Assembly: GCA_013399875.1 (NCBI GenBank)
Contig: VXAZ01004602.1
Location: 476,485-540,484 of the forward strand
Origin: Gymnorhina tibicen
Lineage: Eukaryota > Chordata > Aves > Passeriformes > Artamidae
Length of the DNA stretch: 64,000 bases
Reading direction: 5' to 3'
Shown: positions 1-10,959 of the stretch, piece after piece
How positions within the stretch are numbered: position 1 is the stretch's first letter
Layout of the letters: every line of letters begins with the position of its first letter
Position numbers and translations under genes: made by a program
The notes under the pieces: generated by a model
The model's database searches: none
Told to the model about the DNA's origin: nothing
The model's input: only the letters and a program-made list of their open reading frames with translations

Positions 1-530
1 ATGGGAAGAAGTAAGAAAAGACACCCAACATTTATATTTCACTGCCCAGCACAGAAACAAGTTAACTTGATATGCCAGTTTTAGACATTCTGAAGTTATA
101 ACTGGCCCTTAAAGCTGACGTGTAAACCTTGTGGCCAGCCATAGGGAGAAACAGACCTGCAGAAACAGGGCCTCTTTTTTTTTAAGAAAGAGTTTACCGA
201 CATACTCCTCTTCATGTTTTAATAGTAAGACCAGACCTAAATATTTAATGTCTGAAAGGTTAAAAGAAACCTGATATATAACTTCATACATACCAGACTT
301 ATCTCAAACTGCTAAATATGAATTGACATAGCTTATGACATCCTACATCCTACAATAGCATGCTGCTCAGCCACAGTAACTGCTGGGGTTCTAAATAAAG
401 AGGTTGTAACTTTACCTCTTCGTAGCCTAAATTTTTATGTGCCTTGTTGAGTCATAAGCAGGAAAAGAAAACCTTAAAGAAGCTGTTATCATTATTAAAA
501 TACAGATACTGCACATAAAAAATACAAGAA

Positions 531-612
531 AAAAACCAACCAACCAGCCAACCAAAAAATAACACCAAAACCAAACCAACCCTTCCCCTCCCCTCCAAAC
601 AAAACCCCCACA
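531..612. repeat. C/A-rich low-complexity tract
   Basis: The plus strand is nearly G-free (AACCAACCAACCAGCCAACC..., then CCCTTCCCCTCCCCTCC and CAAAACCCCCACACCC). The minus strand therefore carries several G runs of three to five bases. Short ACC/AACC repeats of this type are common in bird introns. Confidence 0.9.
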
Positions 613-2813
613 CCCAGAAAAAAGACAGCTCATAATTAAAAACACTTGAAGACACAAAGAGTTGTGAAATAAAGCAAGTTTTCCACATTACATAATATTT
701 CCAATTAAGTATTGCCATTCTCTTCCCCTCTCCCAGACAGAGATACCATGATTTCCTCAATTTCATCAAGCTCATACAAGTACAAAACCATAATGAAAAT
801 GAGTGGTAGTTCTTCCACCACTCATGACCACGTCATGAACACATAGCATGTTCTGAGCCCAAGATGAGAATTTCATCTAAATGCTTCCAGAGGTACTGTC
901 ACAATATTTTGCACGATAGTAAACACTTTATTCTTTAAACTGGGTCGATTTGGTGTGTATCTCACTTGACAGTCTTAGAGAAAACAACATATATCAGGGT
1001 GCTCTGCCACCTATTTAAATGAAGCTCCTCAGTCTTTGAAGTATTTTTTTCATGAAAGAAACAAATTGAGAAGCACACAATTTACAAATTAAATCATCTT
1101 AATTTCTACAGAAATAAAAGCAGCTGCACATGAAAAAGATGAAAAGAATGTAAATGAAAGAGGAATAGAATAGCTGAAGGCAAGGAAAGAACAGTACACG
1201 CTATTTGAATGCCATAATGAAAATCAACAACATAGAGCAACTATTTCTTGACTGCTGAATTATGAGATAGTGCATTTATCATTACATATCATTGTGGGGA
1301 AAAAAGTTATTAAATCATATGAAAAATCATTTGAACAGCATTATGAAACCACATGTATTTTATATCATCTTCCACAGTGAGATCTTTCAATAGTAACAAA
1401 ACTTCACCTTCCTTTCAGTAAGTATAAGGACTGAAACAACATAGCCCTGGTCTGAAATATGATACCCATATACCTGGACTAGCAGCAAGTTCACAAAAAG
1501 TTGGCAAGTGGCATTTGTTTGAAGCATCAACAAACTGACCATGTCTCAAACTGACCATGAGTCTGCGCGTTTTGCTTACACCATTTTTAAAGATAATCAA
1601 TCTGACAATGTTCAAATGTGCATCTCCTGACCTTGCATTTCAATGACAGACGTGCATTTTCTTTTTTAAGCTAATATGAAATAAACCATCATAATGCATC
1701 AAAAGCTTACATGTAATGATGAATTTTGAAGAGAAGGGAAGCTTCCTTTCCATACTAGCATGATTCCCTGTTTCATGAACTAACACCCCTTCTTCCCTTT
1801 TATTACACTACATGTACAGGCCATGCATCTTAGAACACCTCAGAGGGGATGGAACTGTATTTAACCTAATTCCACTTCAGCAAAATTGGCAACCCTCTGC
1901 CTTCCTTACAAAGAAAGCGAAATCAGAGGTTGGGCTGAGAACAACATCACATAGAAATACCAACCTTTCTTATTCCAAACCCACAGCTTTTAAGGGTAAA
2001 GCTTAAAACATGACAGAGTGTTGGACTGTTTCAAGAGAACTAATCCAAATCCAATTCACTTGTTTGGTTTATAACTTCTGTATAGAGCAGGTTTACATGG
2101 AGGCAGGAAACAAATAATTCTGTTCTTTTCCAAGGGTAATGCTAATTTATTTGAAGATATTTAACATGAACTTAACTATTCTCCCCCTAATTAAGGACTT
2201 GAATATGCTGTACTTCAGTCTACAGCAAAATGAGTTCAACAGTCTGAACACCGACCATAGGAGGAAGAACTGCTTTGTCTGTCAATACAAGTATCTATAA
2301 AGTATGTGGGAAGTGCAAATAGCTAAAAAGGGAAACTATATGAAAACTATCAACAGCTACTGATGTGCTATCAACAGCACTGACCTCATTGACGTAGATA
2401 CAACTGTTGTTATCAATTATTTTCAGAGGAGTCCATTCTAAGCAGCTATAAACAGTTTAATTTTTTATACAGATTTTTTTTTAATCTTCAAGAAGACATG
2501 TTTAGATTGCAGGGAAAAAAACCACTTAAAAAATTCCACGTATCAATAATATGATACTTTATAATTACTTTAGGAAAAAAAATCTGAAACAAGTCTAAAT
2601 GGAATTCTGTTGTGGAGTAGGAAGCAAAGTAACATACTAAATTTCCTTCTTGGCTTTATGAGGAGATGATTTCCTTTATGGTACCATTGCAGATGATTGA
2701 GGAATTTTTGTTGCTGTTTTTATTTTGTTTAGAAATAAGACTTGTTTTAAATCTTGCTATGTATTCAGAGTCAAAAGTAGATTCCATCTTCCTTGCATAG
2801 TTTTACATATGGC

Positions 2814-2855
2814 AAAAAAAAAAAAAAAAAGAGGAAAGTTGTCAGAAAAAAAAAA
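2814..2855. repeat. Poly(A) tract
   Basis: A17 at 2814-2830, then a short spacer and A10 at about 2846-2855. No retroposed gene body is recognisable upstream, so this is simple low-complexity sequence. Confidence 0.9.
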
Positions 2856-5509
2856 GGCAGAAAGAGGATATCCCAATTCAAATACATTTAACTCTATTTC
2901 TGCAGCACTTCCCAGAGTGAGTTGAGCCAGCTAAACTTTCACATTTTAAAACAATGCTTCCCAAGACAAGAAAAGCATCCCACTAGCATGCCCCAAGATG
3001 TCCTTTCAAATCTGGAACAAGCCCATCTAATGCAAGAATCTACAACTTTGATGTGAAAATGCCACTGCTAATGGAGGCTTTACCTGCTCTACAGTCTCTT
3101 GGTTCTTCTTGCTACAAAGTCTATTTTAAGTATTATAATTTAAATTAAACGGGAAGGGACAAACCTTGGAAATCTACCTTTGTCTCAAATAGCTTCTGAG
3201 ATCCTACAGGACTGGCCATTTCTTTCTCAGTGAGGTAACAGAAGGTAAGTCACAGGTTATGGGAAAGTACCATGGTTCATCCCCACAAAGGAGGCTGACT
3301 AAAACACGTGCACAAGGAGTACAACAGAAATCTAACATTTCAATTTAAAGAGGTATACATTTTTAAAGCAAAACCGCAAGTTATTTATATGGATAGATTT
3401 TTTGCAAAGTAATCTGATCTGGGAACCAGGGGATTTTACTTAGAGCATCTGTGTTCCACATTCTCAGGAAAGAAAATTTAAATAATCCTAAAAGCTGAAA
3501 AAGGTATTTTTACCACAGCCTTTGCAGCTATTTCACATTTCACTCAAAGACAGCTGAACCAGATATCTCCAATCACATCTGGATGCAGGCCCCAGTAAGT
3601 ACTGTGCACTGTCTTAACTAGAACTCAAATTATTCTATTAAAAAAAGCCTAACCCTTAAAAAACTCCCCCTGAGTTCTGGCATGCCTTCTCAGGTTTTTT
3701 CAATTTGTGTGATGTCAGTTTACATCTAATAAGCATGTTGTTTATTATCTGCATTTAAGTCAGGACTTTTACCAAGTTACAGCAAGAGTCATAGGAAGCA
3801 TATCACGATTACAAATCCATAATGCATGCAAGATCCCTGTGTAGCACTGTTAAATCCATTAATCACAGTCTTTTTGGTCCCAATTATGCTAAGAAGATAT
3901 TCGATAAAGCAATTTCAACTCACCTCTCTCTCTCTCCTGTTACCATCAGTGCAAAGAAGGCAAAACCACAGCGCTTCCGACAAATTCTCAAGGCACCTCT
4001 TTTGTTCCCTTTAAATTAAATCCGAATTGGTTGCACGTTTTACTGAACTGCTAATGCTCTCCACATGTTCCCTCTCTCAAACTGAAAATGTTTTCTATTA
4101 GGAATGCCTAGCATTGAACATAAAACTGTAAAATGTCCTTCAAACAACCCAAAGTTCCTCTCTTTCTTTGGAATGTATCACTACTTGCCCCAAATGAAGA
4201 GCTCACAGTCCCACAGTTAAGCTTCCTTTAGGGAAGCTTTTTAATAAGACTCCTTTTCTTAGTGTGTTCAGAAACTCTCTTATCAAAAGAAAGCTGTTTA
4301 TTTTAAAATCCATAAGTTATTTCCTTTAAAAAAACAAAACAAAGCAACAAGAGGAACTTCACATTGTCCATGGCCATGAAAAACTGACTCAAGCACTCAG
4401 CACACAGCAAATGCACACATGCCAGAATGAAATGGGGTAATGATATTTGCAGGGAGAAGCATCTCATGTGAGACAGTACCAAGAACACGGGCTGTAGGCA
4501 CAACCTTAACTTTGCTCTCAGAGAATGAAATGCAACACGGTTTCACGTTTCTTTAACCATAATAGCACTGACTTTTCAACACCTCGATGCTATACTCTGA
4601 AGAGGAAAAACCACTTTTTTTCCTGCCTTCAGTCCATGTATCTCAACTTCTCTGCAACAAAGGGCCAGGTACAGTCACACACTCAAGACAGGATTTTGTC
4701 TTTGTGAAAAGCACTGTGATTCCACTCAGGAGGAACTTGTCCCCCCACGTGCTTGAGGTGCAAGTCCTACCAGAAGGTTCAATAGATGCAGAAATAGTTG
4801 CAGAATCTAACCATATCTGCTCTAACACATGCAAGAAGTCCACATAATGGATAACAGAAGGGAAAACTGTACATGGAAAAAAGGACTAGCTGCATAGTTC
4901 AGCTATTACAGGACAAATAAAAACAGCTGGCTTCTACTAGCCCCCTGGTTACAACCAGCTTACAGCTTCCCTCAGGTATCCCAGAACAATACAGGCTCAA
5001 GAAGATATTTATGGCTACATTTCGTAAATGGTATCAAGAGCAAGGGGATATCAAAAAGATAATCCCAAGAGCTCTGTGGAAAGGCTGGGTTATTGGTGCT
5101 AACACTGCTGGTTAACACAGATGCCCTGATAATAGGGGCTAGAAAGAGCCGCTGTGTGGCACGGCAGCCCTTGTGTCCCAGAGTTGGGAATAATCCACTG
5201 CACAGGTAACTTTGCATCTGCTCATGTGCAAGAGCCAACAGAACTGGATTATAAAATGGTTATAACAACTAATACTGAAGTTATATTACACATTTAGCAA
5301 GACTCTTGCAATAATATACTTGCACTCTGTTTAGGGCCCTCACTGGATCAAGCTATGAAATGTAATATACACAAATATCTATGCAAATGATTTTTAATCT
5401 GTTGGCAGATAAAAGAAAGACTTTTCACAAATATAGGAGAGAGATATAACCATACAAAAAAAAGTAATTTTACAGTGCAAAAGCATTTTAAATAACTGAC
5501 TGGGGGGTT

Positions 5510-5576
5510 CTGGGTGTGTGTTTTGGTTGGTTTTGTTGGTTTATTTGGTTTGGGGTTTTTGGGTTTTTTTTAATAA
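5510..5576. repeat. G/T-rich low-complexity tract
   Basis: The plus strand holds repeated GGTTT/GGTTTT units and G runs (GGGGGGTTCTGGGTGTGTG ... TTTGGTTTGGGGTTTTTGGG) ending in a T8 run. It is the mirror composition of the tract at 531-612. Confidence 0.88.
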
Positions 5577-6446
5577 TAAACTGACACAAAAAGGTAGTAA
5601 AATTTTAAATACGCCTTGCAACATTTGCTGGCCTTCCAAGCCACAGTACTCCAAGTAATCCCAGGTCAATACATGCGCTCGGAATCACATCAACTTTTGT
5701 TATTTGCATTCTTCTTGTATTACATTGTATTAACTACTGAAGCTTATATCAAACTTCTTTTGGCAGAATCATTCTAAGTCATTGTCATGGATCCCTGTCC
5801 AAACACCATTCTCAGCACTGATTGCAACACTCCTGATTTAGCATCACAGGCATAAGCATTTTAGAAGAGGACATGGGGCTCTCTTGGCCTAAATACAGCG
5901 TCCAGATATGTAAGAGCAAATGGTGCCTTTTCTCTCAGAGATCACATCAGATTTTGACGAAAAAACTGTGAAGCAATGCACAAACAAATGAAGCAGGAGC
6001 CACAAACAGAGCTGGCCAACCAAGGACCTAATGGTTAAACCAAGTCCTTCTGCAGGAAAACTGGAGCTGGTAAAGATCTTCAAAATTTCACTGTCATAAT
6101 GTTGCTCTGACTAAAACCTTCCTTTTAGTTTCAGGGGCTAAAACTTTTGACACTGTTGTTTTTCACTCTCCATAGTTACATTCTCATTTACATTAGACTT
6201 TATCACGGCTTCAGCTGAGCCCTGTAATTGTTAAATACACACAAACTAAAACAATGCTAAGACACAACTAAATACGAAGTCATGTGGCTGCCAAAAATAC
6301 CAAAAAGACTTTTCCCACAAGGGTAGTAATTCATAATAAATGTGATTTGAATAAAAGGTCAAATTAGAAGCTTGTGGGAAAAAAACCCTACAGTAGACGC
6401 TATCTGATTTAAGGAGCACTCAGAGCCTGGAAGGCCAACCACTTTG

Positions 6447-6475
6447 ATTTGATGCAGTTCTGGGCTGCATCAAAT
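6447..6475. repeat. 11 bp perfect inverted repeat at CR1 5' junction
   Basis: ATTTGATGCAG at 6447-6457 is the exact reverse complement of CTGCATCAAAT at 6465-6475, with the seven-base spacer TTCTGGG. The right arm is normal CR1 sequence. The left arm lies at or just outside the truncation point, so it was probably copied by fold-back of the cDNA end during insertion. Confidence 0.85.
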
Positions 6476-7044
6476 GCGTGGCCAGCAGGGTGAGTGAGGG
6501 GATTCTGCCCCTCTGCTCTGCCCTTTTGAGACCTACCCTGGAGTGCTGCATCCAGTTCTGGAGTCCCCTGCACAGGAAGGACATGGATCTAGTAGAACAG
6601 GTCTAGAGGGCACAAAGATGCTCCAGCCCTCTGGTTACCTCTCCTGTGAAGATTGAGAGAGCTGGGGCTGTTCAGCCTGCAGAAGACAAGGCTTCAAGGA
6701 GACCTTATAGCAGCCTTACAGTAATCAAAGGGGGCTTTTAAAAAAGAAGAAGAGCAACTTTTTATATGGGCAGCTAGTGATAGGACAAGTGGCAATGGTT
6801 TTAAACTGAGAGAGGGCGGATTTAAATTAGATATTAGGAAGAAATTCTTTACTGTGAGGGTGGTGAGGCACTGGAACAGGTTACCCAGAGAAGCTGTAGA
6901 TGCCCCATCGCTGGAAGTGTTGAAGGCCAGCTTGGATGAGGCCCTGAGCAACCTGTTTTAGTGGGTGGCATCACTGCCCATGGCAAGGGGTTAGAACTAG
7001 ATGATTTTTAAGGTTTCTTCCAACCCTAACTATTCTATGATTCC
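6451..7044 (+). repeat. CR1 LINE, 5'-truncated 3' portion
   Basis: About 590 bp matches the 3' end of an avian CR1 retrotransposon. It starts at the codons for the CR1 reverse-transcriptase tail (a TGGGCTGCATC... start, then sequence related to LVRPHLEYC and QFW) and runs through a TTAGATATTAGGAAGAAATT block. It ends in GGTTAGAACTAGATG and TTCTATGATTC. Frameshifts and stops make it non-coding. It lies antisense to FHOD3. Its 5' edge carries an inverted copy of its own first bases (see the inverted repeat at 6447-6475). Confidence 0.95.
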
Positions 7045-9971
7045 TCCACTAAAGTCTTTGGACATCAACAAGTAAAAAGCACATCTATAATTTTCAATTA
7101 GTTATGTTCTCTGAACAGAACTGGTTTCAGCAATGCTCTTTTGACATAAAGAAACATTCTAAATATTGAAGTTGGTATTAAAACCACTTAAATGTATTAG
7201 CTAATTATTAATCCTGATAATTTAATCAGGATGAAGCCAAAATGGGAAAAGAAATAGAGTAACATTTAAAAGAAAAATTGTTCCTTCATGCTGAAAGTAC
7301 TTAGTATGAACATAAGAAAAGAACTCAAATTGAGAGTTAAAAAAAAGAATTACGCATTAAATTAAGGTACTTCAGAGGGACTCGTATTTAACAGTGTAGA
7401 AAATACCACAACTACTGCACTCAAGTTATTAAGTATTATTCTTTCCCTGCTCTGCTTAAAACCAAAAAAAACCCTACCCCACTTGACATGGGACTTGCTA
7501 AGTCTTCCCAAGTCTCAGAAAATATTGGCCTGTAGTCAGTACATCCTCTGACACTGAAGCCCAATGAATTCTCTAGAGATTTGAAGTCACTAATGATGGA
7601 AAACTTTATCTGGATATCTGAACAGAAACACTTTTGTTATTTCCCACAATTTAAAAGTACAGTGAGTTAGGAAGAAGGAAAAAAAAATATTGATCCAACT
7701 TCAAAATAGGAGAGTTTATGGCAGGAAAGTTATTTCTTTACACCTATCGGCTCTTAAGAGCAAAGTAAAATGCTGAATACAAAGATGACAGGAGGCTCTG
7801 CAGAAAGGTCACTACATAACAAACCACATCTCAGAAAGCAGCCCTTACTAGCTGCTGCTAGGGGACTTTGCAGAGTCAGTAACATTGCTAACCACAATGC
7901 TTTTCATGGATACTGTGAAGACTGAAAGAAAACACCCAAAGCATGACAGTTTTACTCTACATAACACCATCTCAGATTCCTCTAGCTCCTGACTTCTACT
8001 CCAACTATGTAACACATCTTTTAACCTCTAAACCTAACACTTGCATTTCGAAAGAGACATTAACAGGCAGCTGATGTGCACACACACACAAGATGAAGAG
8101 AAGCAGTACCCACTGTGCCAGTGAAATAACCCTCTTATTCTGTGACAGGTTTAACTGCCAGGCACAGCTCTACAAACAGCACCAGTATAAAAAACACAGA
8201 CTGTTCCCTGACTCTTTCAAACTATCCCATACCAAAAAATAAGACAAGCTTGATATGCAAAAATGAAAAAGAAAATAGGAGAAGAGAAACTACATTACAC
8301 CAAGCTATGGGCTGAAACAAAAACTTACCCCAAAAATCTAAACTTCAGCAGGGGGGATGGAAATTAGAACCAGAACTTGCATTTGGCTTTTCTGCTTATA
8401 ATGAACCAAGCCAAAAGCCCATATCCAAACACACCTCTTCTCTAGGAGTTTGAAATCTGGACTCAAGTTTTGCAGCCTGGCTTCCTCTGTACTCACTGCT
8501 GAATGCATCACTGCTGCCAGAGAGCAACAGCACCTGACAAGGGAATACACTTTCATACAGGAACAATTAAGATACATGCACAGTAATATGCCTAATTGCC
8601 CACAGTAAGCTTGAATGAAAACAGATAACAACAATGCAACCACACACTGAAGCTCAGAACCTTATGTGCTCCAATTCCTCGATGGCTGCACTCTGGAGAA
8701 AAAAAAAATACGTGAAAATTCTTTTTATAAAACCTCAATCCGGGAAACTTATCAAATCTTGTCTTGCTGCACTGGTCTGTTTTGCCAAATATACTTCCAG
8801 ACCTAACAAGAACAATCTTCTCCAAGCTGTTCTTAATTTCACTCACATTTATAAAATCAGTTTAGACTTTGCATCATCTCTGTTCCTTCTCTAACGCTTA
8901 ACACGTAGGCTTGCTCTACTGTTCTTCCTCAAGTCAATGGTAGTAGAGCAGAAACTGTTCCTGCACAGGGCAGCCTAGAGATCGTTCTCAATGAGAGGTA
9001 TTTGAGGAATTCTGTAGGTTGCTAAAGTCAGTTCAAATTCTCAGAAATGCCATTTCATAACATATCCTGGGGGCAGGGGAAAACGTTTAGCTGCATTTAA
9101 AGCCTGAATCCTCCAAAAGGCAAAGTCACTGTAGAAATTATACAGAACTTTGACTTTCTCCTCCTCCTTTTAAGGAAGATCCCTTTATTTCAAGCTATGA
9201 TCTCCTAAAGCAAGACCAACAACAAGTTAAAACATATTAGAGTGCTGAATCTACTATGAAGAAGCTGAAAACAACTGTGGCACAGACAAACAGGATTTTT
9301 TTTTTACACCAGCCTCCCATAAAATCTATCATAGTATCACCAGGACATGAGCATTAGCTTTGCCACTGACACTCAGTGAAACATTCTGCTCTGTAGAATG
9401 CTGGAGAACATATTAATGCCATCCCAGAACATCAGCCTCCGTTCATGCAACCTTAAAGCTCTTTTGACACGCACTTTATGACTTTCATTAGACTTTTCCT
9501 TGTGACAGCATTGTTTTAATCAGGGTTTTTAAGACAGTGACACTGTTATAATGACAAATATGTGGCCAAGATCTGCAAGATGTGAAGTAATAAACTTTAT
9601 ATGCTATTAAAATATAGTAGTTAGCTGTCAGCCAACAATTCTTCAGATCCCATTCCCAATCCAGAACACAGTCTTTTTCCAGCATACACAAATGCTGTGA
9701 CAAGACAGATAATTGAAGATTCTTCAAAGCACCACCCAATCATCTGACTTCACTGTCAAATGCTATATACTTCCCTGTGATGTTTGACATGCTTTAAGGG
9801 TAGTGTACTAATACAACCTAATTTCAGCATGCAAGAAACAAAATAATAAAATCAAGTTATTGGCCACTATCATCAATTTGGAACACAGCCAAGTCTGATT
9901 CATACTCCCCAGATTTGCTTCTTGGAATTCTGTTTATTTGTTCTCTTTCAGACATGTGGAACTTAACTTAC

Positions 9972-10036
9972 CAATGCAGGCATGGACTCTCACTGACAGC
10001 TGGGTCCTCAGAATTATGCTGTGCTTCTTGCCCCTC
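9972..10036 (-). CDS. FHOD3: FHOD3 coding exon (start of FH3 region)
   Basis: This 65 bp minus-strand exon is preceded by a pyrimidine-rich acceptor (TCTTCTCTTTTTAG) and followed by the donor CATTG|GTAAGTT. Its first base completes the glycine codon left open by the exon at 26821-26927. The next 21 codons read RGKKHSIILRTQLSV then RVHACI, and one G is left over. In FHOD3 that G would be the first base of the glutamate codon opening the E-K-L-Y-N stretch in the next exon. The residue match, both splice sites and the phase match with the upstream exon make the call strong. The segment links the GTPase-binding domain to the FH3 armadillo-like repeats that mediate autoinhibition and targeting. 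A stronger-looking acceptor lies 75 bp upstream (see the candidate extension at 10037-10111). The following exon is not in the window. Confidence 0.93.
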
Positions 10037-10111
10037 CTAAAAAGAGAAGAAAAGTATGTAAAGGTGTAGTGAGGAAGAAGAGGAACTGGAAATAAATCAG
10101 TCAAGTTGAAC
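10037..10111 (-). other. FHOD3: Candidate in-frame 5' extension of the FHOD3 65 bp exon (alternative acceptor)
   Basis: An alternative 3' splice site sits at 10112-10113. On the minus strand it is preceded by about 24 pyrimidines broken by one A, then CTTAG. The 75 bp between this AG and the normal acceptor are a multiple of three. In the frame set by the upstream exon they contain no stop, reading FNLTDLFPVPLLPHYTF then TYFSSLF before the exon's own residues. Its use would insert 25 residues between the GTPase-binding and FH3 regions. Known mammalian FHOD3, as I recall it, has no such insertion, so this may be an unused decoy or a lineage-specific isoform. The inserted residues are rich in F, L, P and T, as expected of translated polypyrimidine sequence, which argues for caution. 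Confidence 0.3.
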
Positions 10112-10123
10112 CTAAGAAAAAAA

Positions 10124-10139
10124 GGGTGGGGGGGAAGGG
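10124..10139. repeat. G-run tract beside alternative FHOD3 acceptor
   Basis: The plus strand reads GGGTGGGGGGGAAGGG. On the transcribed minus strand this is the C-rich part of the polypyrimidine tract for the alternative acceptor at 10112-10113. The plus-strand DNA has enough G runs for a G-quadruplex. Confidence 0.85.
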
Positions 10140-10882
10140 AAGACACTTTGTTTCTCATAATCCACTTCCATTTTAATTTGCAATAAATTAATTCTCCTCA
10201 TCAAGACTGTTCTGTCTATGATAGTAACGGTTAAGTGATGTCTCATCTTTATCTCAATCAACAAGTTTTTTACCTTACTTCCCCTCCCTTCTGCTGGGGA
10301 GAGGGAGTGAGAGGGCAGCTGGGTGGGCATCTGGACACTTGCCAAGGACAGCCCACCACAATAAAAATTGTATTAGCAAAGTATCAAGCCATGACTGCAC
10401 ATTTTAGTTTTCACAGAAATACTTTAATGCTATGTGTAATTAAGCATTAAAAGAAAATCCAAGGTTAAACAAGAGGTTGTTGACACTGTCACAGATCTGC
10501 TCATGTAGCCTAACGGGTTTTTAAAGCACAAAGGTAGCTGCATGTTTTTCATGCAAAAAGGCAAAACTGAGTCCTTCTTCACTCTGGCTCTCAGTTCCAT
10601 ATTGGTCTTAAATGGAGTGACTATTTTAATTAGCTGCTATACATCTCATTTGCTTTTCAGTCAAATTACTACTAGTTGCATTTTTTCAACCTGGACAAGA
10701 GCACTGTTCTTGATTTCTAGGTGCTACACCTGCAAACTGGCATGAGGGCACAGACAACACCTTTCCTCTGCATCCAAATGTGCTCACCTGATGGAAGGTA
10801 GGAGGGTAAGGAAAGCCAAATGTCTTTTCTGCCTGTACAGCAGCGTATTCTCCCTCTTTTCTCTGAAACTAAAAATGAAATT

Positions 10883-10959
10883 CCTGGACAAGTGGCTCTA
10901 GGTGGCCCAGATGACCTCCAGAGGTCCCTTCCAATCTCAGCCATTCTGTGATTCGGTGA
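10883..10959 (+). repeat. CR1 LINE 3' terminus, short fragment
   Basis: Only the last 77 bp of a CR1 copy is present: CCTGGACAAGTGG, then AGATGACCTCCAGAGGTCCC, and the terminal ATTCTGTGATTCGGTGA. The second terminal repeat unit has a T-to-G or similar change. This is a severely 5'-truncated insertion lying 847 bp upstream of the FHOD3 65 bp exon and antisense to it. Confidence 0.9.

Larger units (their letters stand above)
1..9971 (-). other. FHOD3: FHOD3 downstream intron, 3' end outside window
   Basis: The sequence begins at the GT donor (9971-9970 on the minus strand) after the 65 bp exon and runs to the window edge. The next FHOD3 exon, which should open with AG followed by codons for K-L-Y-N, was not found. 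A superficially similar K-L-F string near 3180-3200 has the wrong following residues and phase. The intron holds one plus-strand CR1 copy (6451-7044) and low-complexity tracts at 531-612, 2814-2855 and 5510-5576. Stretches 1-530, 613-2813, 2856-5509, 5577-6446 and 7045-9971 show nothing I can name. Confidence 0.8.

Noticed and set aside
3170..3200. Minus-strand string AAGCTATTTGAG resembling the start of the next FHOD3 exon (K-L-Y...)
   Set aside because: The following residues do not match the expected N-S-S-G, the phase is wrong and the acceptor is poor.
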